In this document: positions 53,544 to 63,000 of the stretch, one piece after another
Numbering within the stretch: the stretch's first letter is position 1
How the letters are laid out: each line of letters starts with the position of its first letter
Source of the DNA: Verrucomicrobiaceae bacterium
Lineage (GTDB): Bacteria; Verrucomicrobiota; Verrucomicrobiia; Verrucomicrobiales; Verrucomicrobiaceae
Direction of reading: 5' to 3'
NCBI GenBank assembly: GCA_015075365.1
Contig: JABTUN010000002.1
Span: 1 to 64,000, forward strand
DNA length: 64,000 nt
Program-made: the position numbers and the translations under genes
The notes under the pieces: generated by a model
The model's database searches: none
What the model saw: only the letters and a program-made list of their open reading frames with translations
Told to the model about the DNA's origin: nothing

Positions 53544-54359
53544 TCATTTCAGCGCGCCCAGCGGGGTGAACCCGGCCTTGGTCATGATGGCGGCACCAGC
53601 GGGACTGAGGCAGAAGTCGATGAACGCCTTGGTATTGCCGGCAGGCTGGCCGTTGGTGTAGAGGAAGACCGGGCGGGCCAGCGGGTAGTCCTTCACCGCG
53701 TTCGGGTTCGGCGCGTCACCACCGATGGTGACGACCTTGATGCCCCGAGCACCCGCGTAGGCGTAGCCGACGTAGCCGATGCCGTTCGGATTGCTGCCGA
53801 CTTCGGCGGCGATTTGCTCGTTGCCGGCCATTTTCTGGCTGTTTTTGGCATATTCGCGTCCCTTCATGGCCATGGTCATGAAATCACGATAGGTGCCGGA
53901 GGAGGTATTGCGGGTATACACGGAAATCGGGCCGGGGGTGCCCCCGACTTCGCTCCAGTCGGTGATGTCTCCGGCAAAAATCTGCATGATCTGCTTCTTT
54001 GACAGGTCAGCGACGGGATTGTTTTTGTTCACGACGACAGTGATCATGTCCCAGGCGAGCTCGATTTCGTTGAGGTCGATCGATTTGCTGCGGCAAAGCG
54101 TGCGCTCGTCGGCCTTCACCTTGCGGGAGGACATGCCGATCTCGGCGGTGCCGGCGGCAAGATTGGTGAAGGCGGTGGAGGAGCCCTCTGCAGCGATGTC
54201 AAAGCTGACCTTCCCGCCGGTCTTCTTAAAGGACTCGGCGAGGGAGGGGATGAGTTTCGCGCCGAGTGTGTCGGAGCCACGGATGCGCAGGGTGGACTGG
54301 GCCTGGAGGCCGGTAGCGGCGAGGAGGGAGCAGAGGAGGGTGGTGAGGGCGTGTTTCAT
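53544..54359 (-). CDS. pstS: Phosphate-binding protein PstS
   Basis: The 271-residue product has a signal peptide (about residues 1-20, ending GLQAQ) and the phosphate-binding loop blocks IRGSDTLGAKLIPS, AAEGSSTAFTNLAAGTAEIG and YTRNTSSGTYRDF. It is the periplasmic receptor that delivers phosphate to PstCAB. It is shorter than the 320-residue E. coli protein but similar to the compact PstS of many other phyla. The ATG at 54359 begins the signal peptide; the open frame continues upstream to 54464 but would run over the Pho-box-like site. Confidence 0.95.
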   Translation of the reverse strand: MKHALTTLLCSLLAATGLQAQSTLRIRGSDTLGAKLIPSLAESFKKTGGKVSFDIAAEGSSTAFTNLAAGTAEIGMSSRKVKADERTLCRSKSIDLNEIELAWDMITVVVNKNNPVADLSKKQIMQIFAGDITDWSEVGGTPGPISVYTRNTSSGTYRDFMTMAMKGREYAKNSQKMAGNEQIAAEVGSNPNGIGYVGYAYAGARGIKVVTIGGDAPNPNAVKDYPLARPVFLYTNGQPAGNTKAFIDFCLSPAGAAIMTKAGFTPLGALK

Positions 54360-54445
54360 GAAGGATGGGTGGACGGTGAGGTGCCATGAGGCAGGCAACC
54401 ACCGCCAGACAGTGAACAAAGCGTCACACTCCGCCAACAACTGAA

Positions 54446-54463
54446 TGTGACAGAATCGTAACA
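54446..54463 (-). promoter_or_regulatory. Pho-box-like PhoB site upstream of pstS
   Basis: On the minus strand TGTTACGATTCTGTCACA fits the PhoB consensus of two 7-base direct repeats related to CTGTCAT separated by 4 bases. It lies 87 bases upstream of the pstS start and 113 bases from the divergent porin start, so it could serve both. Confidence 0.6.
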
Positions 54464-54575
54464 TTGGAGCTCTGGCGTCGGATGCCCTCCATCAATTATG
54501 AAACGGTACCGTGACATTTTCCCACATGCCGCGGCCATACCACCATACTCCGCAACACTCTTGTCACATCCATCC

Positions 54576-56108
54576 ATGCTCACCTCGACTCCCCTGCGTG
54601 GCACCAGCCGCCTGCTGGCCCTCCTCATGGCCTGCTCCATCGCCCTGCCCCCTTCCCTGCCCGTCAGCGCCAGTCCGGCTATGGAGAAGCTTTTTTTTAT
54701 TTTGAAGCAAAAGGGGTCCATCACCGCGGATGAATATGATCTCCTGATGCAGACGATGCGCGCGGAGGACGCGGCCAAGCAGAAAACCACTCCGCCGCCC
54801 GCATCCGCCCCACCGCCAGCCATTGTCAAGCGTCTGGAGCAGACGGAGTCGAAGGTGGAAAACCTCGAATCGACCCTCCTGAACACCAAAGGGCAGATCG
54901 AGGAACTCACCCGCATCAGTGACAACACCTCCCCCTCCACGCTCAGCAAGGCCGACATCGACGCCCTGCTGTCCGACAAATGGTATGAGCGCGTGAAACT
55001 GCGCGGCTACATCCAGACCCGCTTCATCGGCATCCTGGGAGATGATGACAATCCCGGGGTCAACCAGGCCAATGACGCGTTTGTGAGCGAGACACAGAGC
55101 ATCGGCATTCGCCGCGGGCGTCTGGTGCTCAGCGGGGATGTGACCGATCATTTGTTCCTGTATTTGCAGTCAGATTACATGGCGGGCGTCGGCGGGGTGA
55201 ACGCCCTCCAGGCCCGTGATGTTTATGCGGACGTCTCCCTGGACCCCGCCCGCGAGTTCCGCGTGCGACTGGGCCTCTCCAAGGTGCCCTACGGCTTCAC
55301 CAACATGCAGTCCTCCCAGAACCGCTACGCGCTGGAGCGCCCTGACGCGCTCAACTCCGCCGTCGAGGGCGAACGCGATCTCGGTGCCTACTTCATCTGG
55401 GCACCGTATGAAAAGCGCAACATGTTCAAGGATCTGGTCAAAATGGGCCTGCGTGGCTCCGGCGACTACGGCGTGCTCAATTTCGGTGTGTATAGCGGCC
55501 AGGGCATCAACAATGCGGACCGCAACGGCGATGTGCATTATATCGCCCGCGCCGCCTGGCCGTTTGAGTTCGACAACGGCCAGATCCTCGAGGTCGGCGC
55601 CAGCTACTTCAGCGGGCGTTATGTGCCAACTGCTGCCGCCATCCCCGGCGTTGGCACGCCCAGCTTTGACTCACGCGGCGTGCGTGATGAGCGTGTCGCG
55701 ATCAACGCCATCCTCTACCCGCAGCCCTTTGGCCTCGAAGCGGAGTGGACCTGGGGACGCGAGCCCATGCTCAGCAGCGACATGCGCACCATCAGCAGCC
55801 AGAACACCTCCGGCGGCTTCGTGCAGGCCGTCTATCGCCATGTTTTCCCAAATCAGGCGGAGTTGATCCCCTTCCTGCGCTGGCAGACTTTTGATGGCGC
55901 GCGCAAATTCGCCGCCAATGCTCCGCGCAACCGTGTGGATGAGATCGCCTTCGGCCTGGAATACATCCCCTACCCCGAGCTGGAGCTGACTCTTATGTAC
56001 TCCACTGGCACGAGAACAAACACGCTGGACAACCCCGCCGCGGCAGGTCCCCGCTACCGCGATGTGAATTACCACTACCTCGGCATCCAGGCGCAAATCA
56101 ACTTCTGA
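54576..56108 (+). CDS. Phosphate/pyrophosphate-selective porin (OprP/OprO family)
   Basis: The 510-residue outer-membrane protein has a signal peptide (about residues 1-33, ending VSAS). A short helical N-terminal domain with coiled-coil character follows (RLEQTESKVENLESTLLNTK at about 86-105), then a beta-barrel that ends with a C-terminal Phe (AQINF), as outer-membrane proteins do. Blocks such as RLGLSKVPYGF and YVFAVYRHVF-like strands fit porin O/P. It is divergent from pstS, with the Pho-box-like site between, and would admit phosphate or polyphosphate. The start at 54576 is set by the signal peptide; 54498 is an alternative. Confidence 0.88.
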   Translation: MLTSTPLRGTSRLLALLMACSIALPPSLPVSASPAMEKLFFILKQKGSITADEYDLLMQTMRAEDAAKQKTTPPPASAPPPAIVKRLEQTESKVENLESTLLNTKGQIEELTRISDNTSPSTLSKADIDALLSDKWYERVKLRGYIQTRFIGILGDDDNPGVNQANDAFVSETQSIGIRRGRLVLSGDVTDHLFLYLQSDYMAGVGGVNALQARDVYADVSLDPAREFRVRLGLSKVPYGFTNMQSSQNRYALERPDALNSAVEGERDLGAYFIWAPYEKRNMFKDLVKMGLRGSGDYGVLNFGVYSGQGINNADRNGDVHYIARAAWPFEFDNGQILEVGASYFSGRYVPTAAAIPGVGTPSFDSRGVRDERVAINAILYPQPFGLEAEWTWGREPMLSSDMRTISSQNTSGGFVQAVYRHVFPNQAELIPFLRWQTFDGARKFAANAPRNRVDEIAFGLEYIPYPELELTLMYSTGTRTNTLDNPAAAGPRYRDVNYHYLGIQAQINF

Positions 56109-56146
56109 GGAAATCCTCTCTCACAGTTTGGTGCAAGGTACAGCGA

Positions 56147-56179
56147 AGGCCGGATGCGCACGTTGGGCGCGTCCGGCCT
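56147..56179 (+). terminator. Hairpin after the porin gene
   Basis: AGGCCGGATGCGC and GCGCGTCCGGCCT form a 13-bp stem with one mismatch and a 7-base loop, 38 bases after the porin stop. The following bases (GTTTCCTT) are only weakly T-rich. The rest of the gap to 56304 shows no gene. Confidence 0.6.
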
Positions 56180-56303
56180 GTTTCCTTGGGTCGTTTCTCA
56201 AGCCACAACCATCATCGGTCGTAACGGAGAATGGCCCGCTTTGCGGGAAAACCAGACCTCTTTGGGCTCAGCCAGGACTCCGCAGCGTAGGAGTCGAAGT
56301 TGA

Positions 56304-56915
56304 TCAGGCGCGCCGGCGGCGCAGGGAAAGGGAGGAAATTCCCGCCATCAAAAACAGCACCCTCGAAGGCTCGGGCACAAGGGTGAAAGTGGCGTTGAAG
56401 AATGAACCACCGTTGTTGTTTTGCACGACCGAAGGCGCGTTGACACCATTGGTGGTGATCTGCGTAAAGACCTGGAGCGTGTAGGTGCCGTTGAGCAGGC
56501 CCGCGAAGACATTGCTGGACAACTCAAGCGGGTCGCCATTGCCCCCCTGGGAATCGCCGCCCCACTGTTGATCGCCAGGGGTGACGAGATCCAACTGCCA
56601 AGGCATGGCCACGGAGGTGAAGGAGCCTCCCACCTCCTGAATCCGCCACCAAATACTGTGGCTGGTCACATCCGAACCATCGTTTTTGTAGGACTTCTGC
56701 TGTCCTCCAAGCTCCAGCGTGTCAGTGAAGCGATTGAAGGTGCCCAAAACCGCGCTGTGGAAGTCAGGGTTGCCGGTGGCAGCACCGACATCGTAAAAAT
56801 TAAGCCCCCCGCCGTTCACACGGGTGAAGGCAAAGGCGTCAAAAATACCGACAGCACCAAAACCAGCGCCCGGGGCGAAGAGCACGGCGATGAGGAAGGA
56901 GCGAATCATTTTCAT
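56304..56915 (-). CDS. Small exported PEP-CTERM protein
   Basis: The 203-residue product has a signal peptide (MIRSFLIAVLFAPGAGFGAV) and a C-terminal sorting tail: VPEPS, a hydrophobic helix (VLFLMAGISSL) and RRRR. In other bacteria this tail is cut by an exosortase, linking the protein to exopolysaccharide export. The middle (about 20-165) is Gly/Asn-rich, beta-like and of no recognised family. I use the ATG at 56915; a TTG 9 bases earlier is possible. It precedes the giant PEP-CTERM protein on the same strand, transcribed towards it. Confidence 0.8.
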   Translation of the reverse strand: MKMIRSFLIAVLFAPGAGFGAVGIFDAFAFTRVNGGGLNFYDVGAATGNPDFHSAVLGTFNRFTDTLELGGQQKSYKNDGSDVTSHSIWWRIQEVGGSFTSVAMPWQLDLVTPGDQQWGGDSQGGNGDPLELSSNVFAGLLNGTYTLQVFTQITTNGVNAPSVVQNNNGGSFFNATFTLVPEPSRVLFLMAGISSLSLRRRRA

Positions 56916-57056
56916 TGGGCACAACAGTGGCAGAGATCGTGGAAGGAGGTGAAGCCGGAGTTTTCCCCGAATTCGGTTCGGTTATATGAAAAACGGCCAT
57001 GAGGGTCAATTAGCCAAATGACCAAGCCTCGCACACCTTAATCACCCGGATAGGCG

Positions 57057-60000
57057 TCAACGACGGCGCCTTAGCCCGAATCCCAGACTTGCCAGCAGGA
57101 GCAGCAGGCTGCGAGATGCCTCCGGCACGGCGACGATGCTGAGGACGCCGGAGGCCATGTTGAAGTCCCAGAAGCCTGCGCCGCCGAGATTTGGGCCGAC
57201 GACGGCGAGGACGCCGCTCAAAGCGCCGGCACCGGTGGTGTCCCAGATGCGCCAGGAGTCGCCGACGAGCCAGCCGCTCATGGCGTTGGGATTGCCAATC
57301 TCCAAAATGGAGCCGGTGGCAAAGGTGGCGTCGCCTTGCAGCGTGAGAATGTCCGCGGCGGTGGGGATGGCGTTGTTGCTGCCGAGGCCGGCACCGGTGA
57401 AGAGGTCAAATTCCAGCGTGGCGGTACTGCCGACGTTCATCGTGCCTCCGCCTGTGGTGGTGATGGCGAATTCGGAGGCGACGGGTGAGCCGAGCGTGGC
57501 ATCGCCCACGACGAAGGTGCCGTTGAGATAGACGGATTTGCCTGCGCCTGGCTGAATGCTGCCCGTGCCTGCAAGCGTGCCGGTGGGATTGAGGACCACG
57601 CCGCTTTCTCCGGTGGCGGAGCCGCTGGTGTTGGTGAGGTTCAGCGTGCCCTGCGTGATGGTGGTGATGGCAACGGCAGCGGTGCCGTAAGTGCTGGCTC
57701 CGCTGAGGGTTTGAATGCCGCTGCCGGTTTTGTTGAGCGAGATATCGCCGGTGATGGCGCCGCTGAAGCTGCCGCTGCCATTGCTGCCTAGCGTCAGGCT
57801 GCCGGTAGCTGGCACTCCATTGGTGACGGTGCCGGTGCCGCTGAGCGAGGCGATGGTGTCGGAGTTGCCATTGAGGTCGAATGTGCCGCCCGTGACGAGC
57901 GAGAGGGCGCTGTACGGCGTGGTGGGCATGGCGTTGCTGATGCCAAGTTTCAGGGTCCCGCTGTTTTGAACAGTGGTGGGGCCATTGTAGCTGCTGGCGG
58001 TGTTGAGCACCACGGTAGCCCCATCGACGATGAGATCGCTGTTCGGGCTGGAGCCGCTGATGCCAGTGTTGTTGATATGAATGGTGCCGGAACCCGCGAG
58101 GGTGAGCGTGGTGCCGTCTTTCACCAGACCGCCGGTCAGGGTGAGCGTGCCGGCAGACTTGATCGTGGCGTCCGTGGCGGCAGTGATTTGTCCGGCAAAG
58201 CTGCTGGTGCCGCTGCTAAAAAGAGCGCCGCTGCCGCTGATGCCGGTGCCGTTGATGGTCAAGGCCTCGGCGGCGGTGTAGTTCACACCTTGCAGCTCCA
58301 AGGCCGCGCCGGATGCCACGGTGGTGCCGCCAGCGGCTGAACCGAGCCTTCCAGAGCCGCTGAGCTGGATGCTGCCGCTGTTGATGCTGGTGGTGCCGGA
58401 GTAAGTGCTGGCACCCTCCAGAACGGTGGTTCCCGTGCCATCGCGTTCGAGCGAAACGGTGCCGAGACCGTCCTGAATGACACCTGCAAAGGAGAAGGCG
58501 GCGCCGCCATTGACCACAAGCGTGACACCCGCCCCAGCCCCGCTGTTCGTGATGATGCTGAAGTCCGTGCCGGCAAGGGCGCTGACGGTGGTGGAGAAAC
58601 CGTTGAGGTCGAAATCGCCGTCAGGGAGGTGCAGTTCCACCGTGGGGCTGGAGGGCAGCACATTGGCCGCGCCGAGACGCAGGATGCCGCCGTTATCGAC
58701 AAAAACCGGTCCCTCAAAGCTGCTGGCCGCAGCCAGCACGAGCGTGGTCCCGTCGATGAGGAAGCCGACATCCGGTGCCGAGGACGAAATGCCATTGCCG
58801 GTGATGTTGACGGTGCCTCCGCCATGGAATTGAAGCTGGCTGCCTGCCAGGTCGATGCCACCAGAGAGAGTGAGGCTGCCGCCCCCGGCGCTGATGAGGC
58901 CCAGGTTGTTGGTGATGGCACCTGCGAAGGAGCTTGTGCCGGAGTTGCTGAGCGTGCCGCTGAGCTGGAGAGCCTCGGCAGCGGAATAGGTGACGTTGTC
59001 CAGGAGCAGCGCCGCAGTCCCGTCCACCGTCGTGCCACCCAAGGTGGAGCCGAGGGCATTGTCTGACTGGACACGCAGCACGCCGGCGCTGACCACCGTA
59101 CCGCCGGCATAGGTGTTGAGTCCGCCCAGCGTGGTGGTCCCGCTGCCCGCCTGTCTGACACCACCCGCGCCACTGATGTCATTGATGACCGTGATCGCAT
59201 TGTCGCGGTTGATCCTCAGTTCCGCACCAGCCTCGATCAACACATCACCGCTGCCCAGCGTGCCCGCGGAGCCACCATCCCCGACAGACAGCACACCGGT
59301 GAGGATGCCTGTGTCTCCGATGTAGGAGTTCGTCCCGGTGAGAGTGACATTGCCTTGGGTCGAAAGATGGCCGCTTCCCGAGATGGCGCCTCCCACGGTG
59401 AAGGTATTGCCGTTGGCGTCAAAAGTAGCCGTGACGCCACTGGCGATGCTGATGCCACGGTTGGGGTCGAGGAAAACGTGGTTGCTGGCATCCTGAAGGG
59501 TGGCGTTGCCCGTGAAAAAGAGCGTGGTTTCCGGTGTCGGCGGAGCCAGTCCCAGGCTGCCATCGCCATAGATGCCGAGCGTGCCTCCTGCGAGAGTGGT
59601 GCTGCCGGAGTAGGTGTTGTTTGTGCCGGTGAGCGTCCAGCCATTGCTGCCGTCCTTCACGATGCCACCCGATCCACTGATGACACCCGCAAAAGGCGCG
59701 TTCGACGGCGCGTTTCCGCCCACAGTGAGGGTGTGGCTGCCGAGGTTGATCGACGAGCTGATCGCCCCGCTGACAAACTCGACCTCCTGCGAGGCACCGA
59801 GCGCCAGCGTGGAGCCGCTGGAGAGGCCGGGGTCCAGATGCACGGCGGAGCGCGGAGAGGTGGGCATCGCGCCGATGACATTGGCATTCAAAGTGCCCCC
59901 GTTTTGCACGAAAGTGGGGCCGTTGTAGGTATTCCCCGCGTTGAGGTTCACCGTTGCTCCATCGACGATGAGGTCACTGTTAGGACTGGAGCCGGAGATG

Positions 60001-63000
60001 CCGGTCGTGTTGATGTTGAAGATGCCGCTGCCTGCCAGCGTGAGAGTGGTGCCGTCTTTGACGAGGCCACCGGTGAGCGTGAGCGTGCCGCCAGACTTGA
60101 TCGTGGCATCTGTGGCGGCAGTGATCGGCCCGGCAAAGCTGCTGGTGCCGTTCGCATAAAGTGCCCCGCTGCCGCTGATGCCATTCCCGTTGATCGTGAG
60201 GGGTTCGGCGGTGGTGTAGTTCACATTCGGGAAAAAAGCGCTCCCCAGGGCAAGCGCTCCTCCGCTTTCCACCACGGTGCCTCCGAGCGCGCTGCCCAGC
60301 GCATTGTTGCTCTCGGCTTCGATCCAGCCGCCGGACTGTGCCGTCGTCAGGCCCGAATAGGAATTGAAGCTCATCTGAAGCTCTCCCCCTGCTGCGCGGG
60401 TAATCCCCACGGTGCCCGCGCCATCGGACACACTACTTACATTCGTGAGGGTTCTCGGCGCTCCGGCGAATGTGATGACCGCGTTTTCACCCGCCGCGCT
60501 GTTGCCGACGGTGTAACCCACGCCGTAGAGCGAGTTCAGCGTGACGGAATATCCCGCGAGATCAAGATGACCACCTCCGATGAAGCCGATGACCGGGAGC
60601 TCTGGACCGGCAAAGACCTCGTTCATCCCAAGGCGGATCGTGTGGGCGCTAGAAGCGATTATAGTGCCTGCAAAACTGGAACTGCCCGAAAGATGCACCG
60701 TCTTGGCACCGGACTGGAGCGAAATCTGGCCGCTGGACGAGGCACCAGACAATCCTCCCGCAAGTGTGATCTCGCCCGTTCCTTGAACGCTCAAATTGGC
60801 ATCCCCCACCAATGACAGGGAGCCATTCACAGTCAGACTGTCCCCCGAGCTGTCTCCGACGTCGATTCCGGCACCGCCCCCGGACACCTGAATGCCACCC
60901 GCCCACACGGACGACCCGGCGCTTTGAAGGAGCCCCGACAACGACAGGCTTTCCGCCGTGGCGTAGTTGACATTATCGAGCCGCAGCGTGGCTCCGCTGG
61001 CCACCTGCGTGCCACCCGCCGTGGTGCCGAGGGCGTTGTTCACCTGCACTTCGAGCGTACCACCGCTGACAAAAGTGGTGCCAGAGTAGCTGTTGCCTCC
61101 GCTGAGGGTGGCGGTGCCGCTGCCGCTCTGGCGGAGATCGCCCGCGCCACTAATGGCGATACTTACCTCATAGGCGTTGCTGCGGTTGAAGCGCAGCTCG
61201 GCACCGCTGCCGATGACCACATCACCCGCTCCCAGAGTGCCGCTGGTGCTGCCGCTGCCGATGGAGAGCACGCCCGCGTTCACCGTGGTGGTTCCTGAGT
61301 AAGTGTTGGAGCCGTTGAGCACCGTCATGCCAGACCCGGCGGAGGCCAGATTTCCATCACCACTGATGGCACCGTTGATGGTAAAAGTGTTACCGCCATT
61401 GCTCAAGGTGCCGGTGACGCCGCTGGAGATGCTGATCCCGCGGTTGGCATGCAGGCTGAAACTGCCAGCATCCGACCAGAGCGTGCCATTGCCGGTGAAG
61501 AACAGCTTGTTTTCGGGCGCACCGGGCACCGCGCCGAGGCTCTCGTCGCCGAAGATGAGGAGGGTGCCGCCAGCGATCGTGGTGGTGCCCGTGTAGGTGT
61601 TGCTCACCCCTTCGATTTTTTGCCAGTTGGTGCCATCTTTGACCAGATTTCCCGTGCCGGTTATCGTGCCGCTCATGCTGACCGGGCCGCCCGGAGGATC
61701 GCCGGAGCCAAGCGTCAGCGTGTAAGAGCCGAGATCGACCGTCGAGCTGATGGCACCCTCCAGATAGGAGAGGGACTGGGATGCGCCAAGAACGAGCGTG
61801 GAAGCGCCATTCAGATTGTTGTTATCGAGCGCCACATAGGCGCGGGGAGATGCAGGAAAGGCTCCTGCGACGTTTGCATTGAGGGTGCCGCCGTTGGTGA
61901 CGGATATGATGCCGTCCAGCGTGCTCGCCGCATTCAGATTCACCGTCGTTCCTTCAATCAGAAAGCCTGGGTAAGGGCTGGAGCCGCTGATGCCCGTCGT
62001 GTTGATGTTCAGTGTGCCGCCGCCATTGATCCTGAAGTTGCCGCCATCCTGTACCAGGCCGCCGGTGAGCGTGAGGGAGTCCGTGACGGAGATGGTGGCA
62101 TCCGTGGCGGCGGTGATGGGGCCGGCGTAGCTCACGTTGTAGCCGCTGGAGGTGCGCAGGGCACCCGCGCCGCCATCGCCGGTGCCATTGAGCGTGAGCG
62201 GCTCGGCGGCGTTGTAGTGATTTTTCAGCCACAACGTCGCGCCGCTCTGCACCACGGTCCCGGCGGCGGTGCTGCCCATGGCGTTGGTTGTCATGACCTC
62301 CAAAGTGCCCTCGGCGATGGTGGTGAGGCCGGCGAAGGTGTTCAGGCCGCCAAGGATTTGCAGGCTGCCGCTGCCGTTCTTCGTCAGCATGCCGCTGCCG
62401 CTCACCGTCTGGCTAAACATCGCCGAAGTGTCATTATCGAGCACCAGAGCGCCGTTGTTCGTGATGCTGCCGATGCCTGCCGCGCCGAAAGAGGCCCCGT
62501 TTCCAAGCTGAAGCGTGCCGCCGCTGATGAGGGTGTTTCCTTCATACGACTTCGAGCCGACGAAGACCGTCGTTCCTGTCCCCATCTGCTCAAAACCACC
62601 GGTGCCCGTGATGTCCGTGGTGAAAGTTACCGTGTCACTGCGGTTCACAGCCAGCATAGCGTTGTTGGTGATCGATCCGCTGCCAAGCGTGCCGGTGGTG
62701 CCGCCATTGCCGATTTGCAGCGTGCCCGCGTTGATCGTGGTACCGCCGGAGTAGGTGTTTGTGCCGGTGAGGACCAGCGTGCCGCTTCCATCCTGCCGCA
62801 GCGCACCACCGCCGCTCAGCGAGGTCTCGAAATGCGTGCCCTGCGTCACGGTGTCGCTGCGATTGAACGCAAGCCTCGCCCCGGTGGAGATGGAGATGTT
62901 GCTGCTCGGAGAGATCGAGCCGCTGGTGCCACCGCTGCCGATTTGCAGAACACCCTGGGAGACCGTGGTGGGTCCTGTGTAAGTGTTCGTCCCGCTGAGA

